A stretch of DNA of 49,779 nt from an uncultured Adlercreutzia sp. (GCA_910589165.1 CAJUSP010000003.1:57947-107725); one strand, 5' to 3'. Counted from the first letter of the stretch, positions 7,520 through 16,062 are shown. Program-made: numbers and translations. Notes: generated by a model not told the origin, from the sequence alone.

Positions 7520-8581
7520 ATGAAACACGCCATTCTCGGCGGCGGAAACATCGGCACTCTCATGGGAGCGGAGCTCGCCGCGAAGGGACATGAGGTGTCC
7601 ATCGTCACCTCCGATCCGCTGCCTTGGTCAAACTCAATAGACATTCTCGACCAAAACGAAGAACCCTTAGTTGCCGATTGCCCGATAAACGCAACCAGCA
7701 ACCTCGCTCAAGCCGTGACAAACGCTCAATACATCTGGATAACCTATCCGACTTACCTGTTCGGCGAAACCGCCGCCAAACTCTCCCCCCTCTTAAGCAA
7801 GGGGCAGAGAGTCGGCGTAATACCTGGAGCCTGTGCCGAATTTTTTTTCAGCGGAGTAGTCGAAAAGGGATGCACGCTCTTCGGATTCCAAAGGGTGCAC
7901 AGCGTCGCTCGCATTGTGAAGCGCGGACATTCCGTAGCTATGCTGGGAAGAAAGCCATCGCTTCAAGTCGCCTCTATCCCATCTAGCGAGGCAAGCGACA
8001 TCGCTAGTCAAGTGGAGAGGTTCTTCGATATACCCACCGAAGCGCTCCCCAATTACCTCAACCTCACTCTGGTTCCAAGCAACCCCATACTGCACACTTC
8101 ACGCATCGCCACCATGTTCCACGACTGGAAGCAAGGCGACACCTATCCTAGAAACTACCTGTTTTACGAAGAGTGGACCGATGACGCCTCTCGTCTCATG
8201 CTTGAATGCGACAACGAGTTACAACAGCTCTGCGAAACCCTCCCCCTCGACCTCTCTGCCGTAATCTCCCTGCGAAAACACTACGAAAGCAACACCCCCG
8301 AGGCCATGACGCAGAAAATTTCCCACATCGCGGCTTTCAAGGGGCTTCCTTCCCCTATGAGGAAGGAAGCAGAAGATACCTGGGTGCCCGATTTTGAGTC
8401 GCGATACTTCAGGGCTGATTTTTCATATGGCCTCGAGGCGATTCGGCAAATTGCCGACTTGGCGGGCGTCGATACACCAGGGATGGATCGAATATTGGAT
8501 TGGTACTACCATACTTCGGGAAAGCAGCGTGCATTCACTGTGAACGCGCAAACCCTAGAGCAGCTGATCGATGCCTACTAA
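7520..8581 (+). CDS. Opine dehydrogenase-like enzyme (octopine/nopaline dehydrogenase family)
   Basis: This 353-residue protein has an N-terminal Rossmann motif (GGGNIGTLMGAEL, residues 7-19) and a C-terminal all-helical octopine dehydrogenase domain. H192 in NPILHTSRI matches the conserved catalytic histidine region of the family. These enzymes use NAD(P)H to join the amino group of an amino acid or amine to the keto carbon of a 2-oxoacid such as pyruvate, giving a secondary amine (opine). AAAGGAG precedes the ATG. It is the last gene of the licD operon, 30 bp behind the LicC/PLP fusion. This suggests that it modifies the amino group of the molecule the fusion makes. Amine and keto-acid partners are unknown. 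Confidence 0.8.
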   Translation: MKHAILGGGNIGTLMGAELAAKGHEVSIVTSDPLPWSNSIDILDQNEEPLVADCPINATSNLAQAVTNAQYIWITYPTYLFGETAAKLSPLLSKGQRVGVIPGACAEFFFSGVVEKGCTLFGFQRVHSVARIVKRGHSVAMLGRKPSLQVASIPSSEASDIASQVERFFDIPTEALPNYLNLTLVPSNPILHTSRIATMFHDWKQGDTYPRNYLFYEEWTDDASRLMLECDNELQQLCETLPLDLSAVISLRKHYESNTPEAMTQKISHIAAFKGLPSPMRKEAEDTWVPDFESRYFRADFSYGLEAIRQIADLAGVDTPGMDRILDWYYHTSGKQRAFTVNAQTLEQLIDAY

Positions 8582-8610
8582 GCTAAGCAGAATCATCTCT
8601 CCCTGTTCGC

Positions 8611-8616
8611 TATAAT
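8611..8616 (+). promoter_or_regulatory. Probable -10 box of the dlt operon
   Basis: A perfect TATAAT lies 27 bp upstream of the dltA ATG, in the 62-bp gap after the opine dehydrogenase gene. No convincing -35 is present at 16-18 bp. It implies that dlt may be transcribed on its own as well as by read-through. Confidence 0.4.
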
Positions 8617-8643
8617 AAAAGAACCACCGACGAAGGAAGTAAC

Positions 8644-10176
8644 ATGGGATCACGTTTTCTAGAGGCCTTCGAGGAGATGCGCCGCCAGCATCCTAACCGA
8701 ATCGCCTATTTCACATCAAGAGCCGGGCAAGACCAGGCCCTCTCGTACGAACAGCTGGGCGCCCATTCTGACACCCTCGCCTTTTTCTTGCACTCGTTTG
8801 CACCAAAAAGCCTCCCCGTCGTGGTGTACGGGCATAAATCGCCCCTCATGCTAACGGCCTTTCTCGCTTGCGCGAAGGCGGGGCTTCCCTATGCGCCGGT
8901 AGATGTAGCCTACCCCGTAGACCGCGTTTCCGATATTCTTGAACAAATTGACAAGCCACTCGTCCTCACCTTTGCAGACGAGCCCTTTCCGTGTGACCCG
9001 TCTCTCGCTTACGATGTAGTTGGCAAGGAGGCAATTGAGTCGATTATCGCAGGTTCGGGCGCACCGGAACGAGCGTGGCAAGTTTCGGGCGACGACATCT
9101 TCTACCTCCTCTTCACTTCTGGCAGCACGGGCCGTCCTAAGGGCGTGCAGATGCCCTCACGCTGCGTCGACTCGTTCATGGACTACTTTCAAAAGCTCTT
9201 CCCACCCTGTGAGAACCCTATAAGTTTTAACCGGGTGCCGTATACGTTCGATGTAAGCCTTTTCGACATCATCGCAGGACTGTCTCAGGGCTACAGTCTC
9301 TTTGCGCTCGAATCAGAATGCGAGCAATCTCTCGCTTCCACTTTCGACGCGCTCGCCCAGAGTGGTCTTACAGCATGGGTTTCAACTCCTTCGTTCGTAG
9401 AGATGTGCTTGGCAGACCCCTCATTCAACCGCGATTTGCTTCCGCGCCTCAACACCATCGTACTTTGCGGCGAGGTGTTTCGCAATTCTACCGCGCTTAA
9501 GCTGATCGAACGATTCCCAACCGCTTCCATCTACAACACCTATGGACCGACCGAAACTCAAGCAGTGACCGACATCCTTGTCACGCGCGAGCTGGCAGAG
9601 GAGACGAACCCACTCCCTGTAGGGTACTTGAACCCCGAAGTCCAGGCCGTAATACGCGATTTGCAGACTGGGGAACCTCTACCCGAAGGCGAGGCCGGGG
9701 AGGTGTATCTCGAGGGGTCGACGGTCTCTCTGGGTTACTGGAAGCGCCCTGATCTCACTGAGGCCGCCTTCACTGAGCACAATAGCCCCTCTTCGAGCAA
9801 GATACGTTGCTACAAAACCGGCGACAAAGGCTACCTTGATGGCGAGGGAAGGCTCTTCTGCCTAGGTCGTCTAGACTTCCAAGTTAAGCTCAACGGTTTT
9901 CGCGTCGAATTAGGAGACGTAGAGCAAGGCATTGCCCAACTACCATCAATCAAGGAAGCAGTGGTTCTACCGGTCGAGAAAGACGGGAAGGTAACTCATC
10001 TCGCAGCTCACGTCATGCTCGCCGACCCCGACGCGCCCAAAGATTTCAAGGCTGCGCAGAATTTAAAGGCGCAGCTAAAGCAAACATTGCCTGACTACAT
10101 GATCCCGAAAAAGATAGTTTTTCACAACTCATTCCCCCTTACTGTCAACGGCAAAATCGACCGCAAGGCGCTGTAG
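8644..10176 (+). CDS. dltA: D-alanine--[DltC carrier] ligase DltA
   Basis: This is a 510-residue stand-alone adenylation enzyme, the usual DltA length. It shows LLFTSGSTGRPKG (about residues 155-167), the NTYGPTE motif (about 298-304), YKTGDKGYLD and the C-terminal lysine motif NGKIDRKAL. STPSFVEMCL, with C255, matches the DltA pocket region in which a cysteine selects D-alanine over larger or L-amino acids. DltA adenylates D-alanine and loads it onto the phosphopantetheine arm of DltC. GAAGGAAG precedes the ATG. It is the first gene of a complete dlt set. NRPS-type alternatives are unlikely because the neighbours are DltB, DltC and DltD. Confidence 0.92.
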   Translation: MGSRFLEAFEEMRRQHPNRIAYFTSRAGQDQALSYEQLGAHSDTLAFFLHSFAPKSLPVVVYGHKSPLMLTAFLACAKAGLPYAPVDVAYPVDRVSDILEQIDKPLVLTFADEPFPCDPSLAYDVVGKEAIESIIAGSGAPERAWQVSGDDIFYLLFTSGSTGRPKGVQMPSRCVDSFMDYFQKLFPPCENPISFNRVPYTFDVSLFDIIAGLSQGYSLFALESECEQSLASTFDALAQSGLTAWVSTPSFVEMCLADPSFNRDLLPRLNTIVLCGEVFRNSTALKLIERFPTASIYNTYGPTETQAVTDILVTRELAEETNPLPVGYLNPEVQAVIRDLQTGEPLPEGEAGEVYLEGSTVSLGYWKRPDLTEAAFTEHNSPSSSKIRCYKTGDKGYLDGEGRLFCLGRLDFQVKLNGFRVELGDVEQGIAQLPSIKEAVVLPVEKDGKVTHLAAHVMLADPDAPKDFKAAQNLKAQLKQTLPDYMIPKKIVFHNSFPLTVNGKIDRKAL

Positions 10177-10192
10177 CAACCGGAGCCGCTGA

Positions 10193-11377
10193 ATGAACTT
10201 CTACATCGACCCCGCATTCTACGTATTCCTCGCATTGGCCGTAATTCCGGCCGCCATCCTTGGCTTCACGGGCCACCGCATAAAATACTACGGCCTCGCC
10301 GCCTCTTTGGCGTTCCTTCTTCTCCTCTTCGGGGAGAACGCCGAGGGAATGCTCGCGTTCCTCGTCTTCCTTGCCGTTGCCTGCGCGGCAACTTTCTGGG
10401 TACTGTCAAGCTGGAAGCGCGGCGAGAAGTCCCTCTGGAAGTACCGGTGCGCTCTTGTGGCCGTCATCGCCCCTTTGGTGATATACAAAATTGGAGCCGT
10501 ATTCGACCATAACCTCATGGGCTTTCTCGGCATCTCGTATATCACTTTCAAGGCCGTTCAGGTGATCATCGAGATACGCGACGGCCTCATCGATCACATG
10601 GATTTCGCAGACTACCTTTATTTTCTCGTGTTCTTCACGCCCTTCACGTCTGGCCCGATCGACCGCTCGCGCCGCTTCACTGAAGATGCGAATCGGGTAT
10701 ATAGCAAGCAGGAGTATGCCGACTTGCTCGCACGCGGCATTATGCTCGTACTCATCGGGGCGGTGTACCAGAAAGTGCTCGGGACAGTCTTCTTTCATTA
10801 CTTCACCCCTGCTCCGGCGGGAGATGGTTCGTGGTGGAGCGAATTAGGAGAGCAGGTAAAAGATGCATACATGTACGGTTTTTACCTCTTTTTCGACTTC
10901 GCTGGCTACTCCTTGATGGCCATGGGCGCCAGTTACTGTTTCGGCATTAAAACGCCCCGCAACTTCCGCGCCCCGTTCCTGGCTACCGACGTGCGAGAGT
11001 TTTGGGATCGATGGCACATGACTCTTTCCACGTGGCTACGCGACTTCGTGTTCATGCGCGTTGTAAAATCGGCCACAAGGAGAAAACTGTTTAAAGACCG
11101 GTTACATACTGCCTGCGCAGGCTATATGGCAAACTTTATGCTAATGGGTGCCTGGCATGGCCTTACGGTGGACTACTTGGTATACGGCGCCTATTACGGC
11201 ACCCTCATGGGCGCAACCGATATATACCAAAAGAAATCTTCGTTCCACAAGAAGCACAAGAAGAAGCGATGGTATAAGGCGCTACAATGGTTCATCACGA
11301 TCAATTTGGTGATGCTGGGAATGGCGATTTTTTCCGGTCAGCTCCATACGGTAATAGGAGGGCTTTTCCATGGCTGA
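10193..11377 (+). CDS. dltB: D-alanyl transfer protein DltB (MBOAT)
   Basis: This 394-residue multi-pass membrane protein belongs to the membrane-bound O-acyltransferase family. It has the cytoplasmic re-entrant motif REFWDRWHMTLSTWLRDF and the catalytic histidine H322 in GAWHGL. DltB takes D-alanine from DltC at the inner face and passes it across the membrane. The gene starts 16 bp after dltA, and its end overlaps the dltC start by 8 bp, so translation is coupled. The length fits the family. Confidence 0.92.
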   Translation: MNFYIDPAFYVFLALAVIPAAILGFTGHRIKYYGLAASLAFLLLLFGENAEGMLAFLVFLAVACAATFWVLSSWKRGEKSLWKYRCALVAVIAPLVIYKIGAVFDHNLMGFLGISYITFKAVQVIIEIRDGLIDHMDFADYLYFLVFFTPFTSGPIDRSRRFTEDANRVYSKQEYADLLARGIMLVLIGAVYQKVLGTVFFHYFTPAPAGDGSWWSELGEQVKDAYMYGFYLFFDFAGYSLMAMGASYCFGIKTPRNFRAPFLATDVREFWDRWHMTLSTWLRDFVFMRVVKSATRRKLFKDRLHTACAGYMANFMLMGAWHGLTVDYLVYGAYYGTLMGATDIYQKKSSFHKKHKKKRWYKALQWFITINLVMLGMAIFSGQLHTVIGGLFHG

Positions 11378-11624
11378 CAATTCCGTTGAGGAAGGAATGC
11401 TCAACCTCATTGAAGAGGTTTGCGATGACGATGTCATTCGCGAGGAAAGAGATATCGACCTTTTCGAAGCCGGCTTGCTCGATTCCATGGCCGCTATCGA
11501 ACTTCTCGTAGGCATAGAGACGGAGTTCGGCGTTGAAATTGCACCGACCGCCGTTGAGCGCGAGGAGATGAATACCGTCAACAAGATAATTCATCAGGTT
11601 CAGATTCGCTATGAGGGCAACTAG
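11370..11624 (+). CDS. dltC: D-alanine carrier protein DltC
   Basis: This 84-residue acidic acyl-carrier-like protein carries the phosphopantetheine serine S39 in GLLDSMAAIE. FGVEIAP and the C-terminal helix are typical of DltC. It carries D-alanine as a thioester between DltA and DltB. AGGAGG (11356-11361) precedes the ATG, and the gene overlaps dltB by 8 bp and the longest dltD frame by 14 bp. Confidence 0.92.
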   Translation: MADNSVEEGMLNLIEEVCDDDVIREERDIDLFEAGLLDSMAAIELLVGIETEFGVEIAPTAVEREEMNTVNKIIHQVQIRYEGN

Positions 11625-12828
11625 CCGGGCCGGTGGTATGGAAAAACTGATCGCAGTAGGTCTGGCCATAGCTGTCGCAGGCGGCCTTGGCGCTGCTTGG
11701 CGCGTTCAAGCGCCTTCGCAGCACGACCTGGAAGCTAAAGCACAAGAAGCTCCCGTGCTCACCCGCATTCAAAGTGCAGTGGCAAGTAGCCCCTCCTTCA
11801 TTGCGGATATGGTAGCTGCCCGCAATGCCAAAGGCGACGACGTTCGTTTTCTCTTCGGCACCTCCGAGCTGGAATACGTATGCGACGACACAGCACACCC
11901 CACGAGGTTCTTCGATGAGCACGACTATGGATTCAGCCTCATGTGCGTTGGCAACGCCGGTTGCCAGTCGCTCTGGCAAGCCATGGAGCTAGCTGCGCTG
12001 GAAGAAGAAGGAGCAGTAAGCGGCAATCGCATCGCCCTCATGCTGGGCACGCAATGGTTTATGGAGGACGGGTTGACGGAAAGCGCTTTCGCGAAGCGTT
12101 TTTCCGAAGAGACATTTGCCACAGTCATGGCCAACCCTCGCCTCTCGGACGCAACCAAGCAGAAAATCTACGATCGTTGCGTTGCCATGGGTGCTGATCC
12201 CCAGCAGCTCGATGAACTCAAGGACCCATCCTTGGTTTCCAGCATCAACCGCGCTATTAGCGACCTCCCCGTCTCTGTCGAGCGCAGCGAGGCGATCATG
12301 GACGACGTCGACGAGCAAGGCCGCCCCTTTGAAGAAATTGCGGCAGATAAAGCTGATGCTATTACCGACTGGGAAGAACTCAACGAGCTGGTTGTAGAAG
12401 AGGGCAAGCGATCCTGCACCAACAATGATCTGGGCATTTACGACGAATACTACACTGATATCTTCGTACCGCAGGACAAAGAAAACCGCGAGAAGGATGA
12501 GCCCCAGTGCACCGAGTGGAGCGAGAAAGAATTCGGCGATTTCGAGATCTTCCTCGACGTTTGCCGAGACCTGGGCATTAAGCCGCTCGTTGTCCTGCAG
12601 CCCGCAAAGGGGGCATACTACGACAACACTCCTTACGATAAGGAGAGTCGCGAGATCTTCTACAACAAGATTCGCAGCATGATCGATGAAGCCGACGCGG
12701 AGCTGCTCGACCTCACTCCCTACGAGTACGATATGTATTATCTCCGCGACGTCATGCATCCCGAGTGGAAGAGCTGGGTCATTGTGAACCAGAAGCTCTG
12801 CGAACTCTACGGGGACTCAAATGACTAA
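11611..12828 (+). CDS. dltD: D-alanyl transfer protein DltD
   Basis: This 405-residue protein has one N-terminal membrane anchor (residues 11-29) and an extracellular SGNH-like domain. Catalytic S85 lies in FGTSEL, and the D380-H383 pair in DVMHPEW completes the triad, as in DltD. The extracellular domain hands D-alanine to the teichoic acid. The ATG at 11611 overlaps dltC by 14 bp; a second ATG at 11638, just before EKLIAVGLA, would give a more typical short cytoplasmic tail. The middle (about residues 180-280) is rich in acidic residues. Confidence 0.9.
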   Translation: MRATSRAGGMEKLIAVGLAIAVAGGLGAAWRVQAPSQHDLEAKAQEAPVLTRIQSAVASSPSFIADMVAARNAKGDDVRFLFGTSELEYVCDDTAHPTRFFDEHDYGFSLMCVGNAGCQSLWQAMELAALEEEGAVSGNRIALMLGTQWFMEDGLTESAFAKRFSEETFATVMANPRLSDATKQKIYDRCVAMGADPQQLDELKDPSLVSSINRAISDLPVSVERSEAIMDDVDEQGRPFEEIAADKADAITDWEELNELVVEEGKRSCTNNDLGIYDEYYTDIFVPQDKENREKDEPQCTEWSEKEFGDFEIFLDVCRDLGIKPLVVLQPAKGAYYDNTPYDKESREIFYNKIRSMIDEADAELLDLTPYEYDMYYLRDVMHPEWKSWVIVNQKLCELYGDSND

Positions 12829-13006
12829 GAACGCTTCGCCTTTCCAAAAGCTGCAATGCAACGCCCAGCGCTGGCTGCAGGATCACCCGAAGCTCGAGGC
12901 TGCCCTTTGGTTTCTTGCGGCGTTGGGCCTTATCGCCCTTCTCGTGTGGTTTCTTGCGTTCAGCAACTTCGGGGCGCCGCCGGAATTCGTATACCAGCAA
13001 TTCTAG
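12821..13006 (+). CDS. dltX: DltX-like single-span peptide with C-terminal tyrosine motif
   Basis: This 61-residue protein overlaps the dltD stop by 8 bp. It has a charged N-terminal part, one membrane segment (AALWFLAALGLIALLVWFL) and a C-terminus ending FVYQQF. DltX peptides of Firmicutes are about 50 residues, have one membrane span and end in an F-(I/V)-Y-x-x-F motif; the tyrosine has been shown to act in passing D-alanine between DltB and DltD. DltX is usually encoded before dltA, so a place at the operon end is unusual. The identification rests on size, topology, tail motif and location. Confidence 0.78.
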   Translation: MTKNASPFQKLQCNAQRWLQDHPKLEAALWFLAALGLIALLVWFLAFSNFGAPPEFVYQQF

Positions 13007-13027
13007 CAATGCGCTTTTGACCTAACG

Positions 13028-14266
13028 CTACTCCGAGAGAAACGCGAGCGTTTCCGCAGAGACGAATTCGGCGTCGCGCATCAGAAACAAGACATCGTCA
13101 ACCCCCGGATACTCGTTCAAGATGGTGTCAATAGTACCGTCATAGTGTCGAGGGTCGCACACGTACACCTTCTCGAACGAGCCGGCGAAGAAGTACTCCA
13201 TGCAGTTCGAGTACGAATCGGCAACGATAAGAAGACTGCCGCTTGCCTTCGATTCCGGATCACTGATCGACATAAGGCCGTAATCGCCATGGAAGAACTC
13301 TCCGTAGTGATTGGCGAATGGATCGTCATCCCAATTTCCCGCTGCGTATTTTTCGCGGTGCACAAGTGATTCGGGGCTCCGCTCCTCCCCCTTTACTTCA
13401 ACCACGAGACTATCGAAATAGCTCGTCGGAACATACGAGACCTCATCCGCATAGTCTGAGTCGAGCCCGCTCCGAGCAAAAGTGCCCCGAAACAACGGAG
13501 CCTCGAGAGCCTCGAAATCGGGGCGGACTCTATCGTCATCGGGAATACCCATTGCATCTGCCAAACGCTGGTAAGCCAAATAGGCTCCTTGCGTCTTCCA
13601 ATGGTGATCGGTTTTGTACCACATCTCATTGAATTCATCGTAGGTGACGCTCCCATCTACCCACGTAATCTCCTGCGCAGACATCGCAAGCGAGCCTTGA
13701 ATTTGACCATAAGTCACGCCGTTGCTAACCAGGGAATGCAGCGGGCCACCCGCAACGTAATGAGAATCGGTAGCCAAATAACCAAAGAACCGCTTATCGG
13801 GCCATCTCTCACTTGCGTCTCCAAGCCCCTCTGACACCTCTTCTGCCAAAGCAGCATGTTCTGTGTTGGAAGCCTGAGGGAAAGCCATCATGCGGCCATC
13901 CCCTGGTATCACCGCATACTCGCATCCGTAAAAAGCTGGGTAAGCCGCCCACTGAAAAGCAACGTTGGAGGCACCGATAAACGCTCTTTGAAGCGCAGCG
14001 TTGCCCAGCAATGCCGCTGCTTTACATGGTATATAGTTCCCGACTTCGCCCTCCAACGCCTCCTGTAGAGCGCCCGAGCGGAACCCGGCGAGCGAGATGT
14101 TCTCAGACAAATGCGCGTTAACTATACCACCCTCGAGGTAGTAAGCATCATCGGCCGTGAGCCACGACGGGAGTTCCAGACCCAATTTGTCAGAAGCATA
14201 CAAGGCGCAAGGGGCAGCAAGCAACGCACAGAGCGCCAATGAGAATGCTGTATCACGAAATCGCAC
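13028..14266 (-). CDS. DHHW/AlgJ-like SGNH acyltransferase partner protein
   Basis: This 412-residue protein has an N-terminal signal or anchor (TAFSLALCALLAAPCALYA) and an extracytoplasmic domain. It contains the diagnostic YKTDHHWKTQGAY motif of the DHHW family and a later VADSYSN block that may supply the nucleophilic serine. Such proteins work with AlgI-type MBOATs to O-acetylate exported polysaccharides, much as DltD works with DltB. The ATG is nine bases downstream of the MBOAT stop on the same strand, so the two form a unit. The gene converges on dltX with a 21-bp gap. Acyl group and target polymer are not known. Confidence 0.82.
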   Translation of the reverse strand: MRFRDTAFSLALCALLAAPCALYASDKLGLELPSWLTADDAYYLEGGIVNAHLSENISLAGFRSGALQEALEGEVGNYIPCKAAALLGNAALQRAFIGASNVAFQWAAYPAFYGCEYAVIPGDGRMMAFPQASNTEHAALAEEVSEGLGDASERWPDKRFFGYLATDSHYVAGGPLHSLVSNGVTYGQIQGSLAMSAQEITWVDGSVTYDEFNEMWYKTDHHWKTQGAYLAYQRLADAMGIPDDDRVRPDFEALEAPLFRGTFARSGLDSDYADEVSYVPTSYFDSLVVEVKGEERSPESLVHREKYAAGNWDDDPFANHYGEFFHGDYGLMSISDPESKASGSLLIVADSYSNCMEYFFAGSFEKVYVCDPRHYDGTIDTILNEYPGVDDVLFLMRDAEFVSAETLAFLSE

Positions 14267-14275
14267 GCAAGCCCC

Positions 14276-15802
14276 CTAGAACTGGAAGTAGATGAACGGG
14301 TTGTAGGAGCTGGACACCACCGACATGCAGCTGAGCACGAAGACGGCGAGCAAAGCCACATCGGCGAGCACATTCACGGCCGTGGCCACGCGGGCGCGGG
14401 CCGGAGCCACCTCGCCCTCGAGCACCACCTGACAGGGCGGCACGGCGGTGTTGCCTTTCTGGGGTGCGGCCACAATGACGCGCTTCGGGTCGCCCTCGGC
14501 CCACGCTTGAATCTTCTTGCGCAGCCACGGCGCCCAGGGCAGCGAACCCACGACGAAGATCGGCACAAGGCTCACGTAGCTCCACGACTGCAGTTCCCAC
14601 AGGGTCGAGGTGCCCAGCCACCCGTAGGCACCGAACATGGCGCAGAACCACTCGCCCACGTTCGAGAGCCCCGTCACGGCGAACAAAAGCCACCCGAAGA
14701 AGAACAGCACCGCGCACCACAAGTGACTCACGAAGCGCGGCAGCCGGTCGAGCACCCTCATGATGAAGAACTTCTCCAGCAGAATGAGCACGCCCCAGTA
14801 CAGGCCCCACAGCAGGAAGTTCCATGCGGCGCCGTGCCAGATGCCGGTGAGGCCCCACACGATCATGGTGTTCAGTACGAAGCGCGGCGTGGACACGCGG
14901 TTGCCGCCGAGGGGGATGTACACGTAGTCGCGGAAGAAGCCGCCCAGCGACATGTGCCAGCGGCGCCAGAACTCCGTGGCCGACCGAGACGTATAGGGGT
15001 AGTTGAAGTTGCGTGGGTACTCGAAGCCCATCATCTTGCCCAGGCCGATGGCCATGTCCGAGTAGCCGGAGAAATCGAAGTAGATCTGGAAGGTGTAGGC
15101 GGCCACGCCCGAGAAGCAGCCCACAAAGCCAATCTCGGCGGCCTCGCGGGGCAGAAGCGAATCGGCCAGCACGCCGGCTGTGTTGGCCAGCAGCACCTTC
15201 TTGCCCAGGCCCACGCAGAACAGCCGCAGGCCCTGGGCAAAGCCCTCGAGCGTTGCTCGGCGGTTGTCTATCTCGGCCTCGATGTCGGCGTAGCGCACGA
15301 TGGGGCCCGCCACCAGCTGCGGGAACATGGCGATGTACATGCCCAGGTACAGCGGGTTCTTCTGCACCTTCACCTCGCCGCGGTACACGTCCACCACGTA
15401 GGTGATGGCCTGCAGGGTGAAGAACGAGATGCCAATGGGCAGCGCCAGGTTCAGCTCGGCGATGAACTCCTCGCCAAGGGCGCGGTTGACGTTCTCGGCC
15501 AAGAAGCCCTGGTACTTGTAGAACCCGAGCACCAGCAGGTTGGCCGTAAGCGCCGCCACGAGCCAGAGGCGCTTGGGCAGCGTCTTGCCCTCACCACACT
15601 TGCCGATAATGAAGGCGAACAGCCAGTTGAAGCAGATGGAGGCCACCATGAGCCACACGTACACCGGCTCGCCCCAGGCGTAGAACAGAAGGCTGAACAG
15701 CAGCAGAACCACGTTCTTCGCCGGCCGCCACGGCATGGCGAAGTACACCGCCAGGAACAGCGGCAGGAACGCGAAAAGGAAAATAGTGCTGGAAAAGACC
15801 AC
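14276..15802 (-). CDS. AlgI-type MBOAT O-acyltransferase
   Basis: This multi-pass membrane protein of about 508 residues opens with VVFSSTIFLFAFLPLFL, the usual AlgI/PatA start. It has the conserved FWRRWHMSLGGFFRDYVYIPLGG motif and the catalytic histidine in GIWHGAAWNFLLWG. I choose GTG 15802 because AAGGA lies seven bases upstream and family members begin at this point; a longer frame reaches 15853. It moves acyl groups, typically acetyl, across the membrane for transfer by the DHHW partner downstream. Base composition is higher in GC than most neighbours (38 of 60 bases in 15361-15420), which hints at separate ancestry. Confidence 0.87.
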   Translation of the reverse strand: MVFSSTIFLFAFLPLFLAVYFAMPWRPAKNVVLLLFSLLFYAWGEPVYVWLMVASICFNWLFAFIIGKCGEGKTLPKRLWLVAALTANLLVLGFYKYQGFLAENVNRALGEEFIAELNLALPIGISFFTLQAITYVVDVYRGEVKVQKNPLYLGMYIAMFPQLVAGPIVRYADIEAEIDNRRATLEGFAQGLRLFCVGLGKKVLLANTAGVLADSLLPREAAEIGFVGCFSGVAAYTFQIYFDFSGYSDMAIGLGKMMGFEYPRNFNYPYTSRSATEFWRRWHMSLGGFFRDYVYIPLGGNRVSTPRFVLNTMIVWGLTGIWHGAAWNFLLWGLYWGVLILLEKFFIMRVLDRLPRFVSHLWCAVLFFFGWLLFAVTGLSNVGEWFCAMFGAYGWLGTSTLWELQSWSYVSLVPIFVVGSLPWAPWLRKKIQAWAEGDPKRVIVAAPQKGNTAVPPCQVVLEGEVAPARARVATAVNVLADVALLAVFVLSCMSVVSSSYNPFIYFQF

Positions 15803-15990
15803 AGAACCATCCTTAACCCACACGATGCCTACGCACAAGCCCTTACGCCGCATCCCACGTAGCCATCACCGTCGGCAGCATCCAGGCTTTCGTTATGATA
15901 CCAGCCCTCGCACTCACTCGCCGTATGGCGGAGACACTTGTCGTTTATTTCCGCAAACTACAGCGGATTCTCGCGCATCCCTCAATCATT

Positions 15991-16033
15991 TTCGTGATAC
16001 GCCCTTTATCGTTCACAGTGTTCGTGATTAAAT
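15991..16033 (+). promoter_or_regulatory. Direct repeats upstream of the LicC-LicA-LicC fusion gene
   Basis: TTCGTGAT occurs at 15991-15998 and again at 16021-16028, 30 bp apart (about three helical turns). The second copy runs into TGATTAAAT, a possible extended -10, 30 bp before the TTG start at 16063. This spacing would suit a dimeric regulator. The rest of the 15803-16062 gap shows no gene. Confidence 0.3.
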
Positions 16034-16062
16034 AGCTCCATGAACATACGAGGAGGGCCGTT

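Noticed and set aside
5664..8581. Phosphonate (aminoethylphosphonate) decoration pathway
   Set aside because: PEP mutase and phosphonopyruvate decarboxylase, needed to form the C-P bond, are not seen in the window.
8644..10176. Adenylation protein as part of a non-ribosomal peptide pathway
   Set aside because: DltB, DltC, DltD and a DltX-like peptide follow in overlap, and the DltA-type MCL cysteine is present.
14507..15862. Long plus-strand frame of about 450 codons opposite the AlgI-like gene
   Set aside because: It is a shadow in GC-rich DNA: His/Glu/Arg-rich, no domains, and the minus strand encodes a clear MBOAT.
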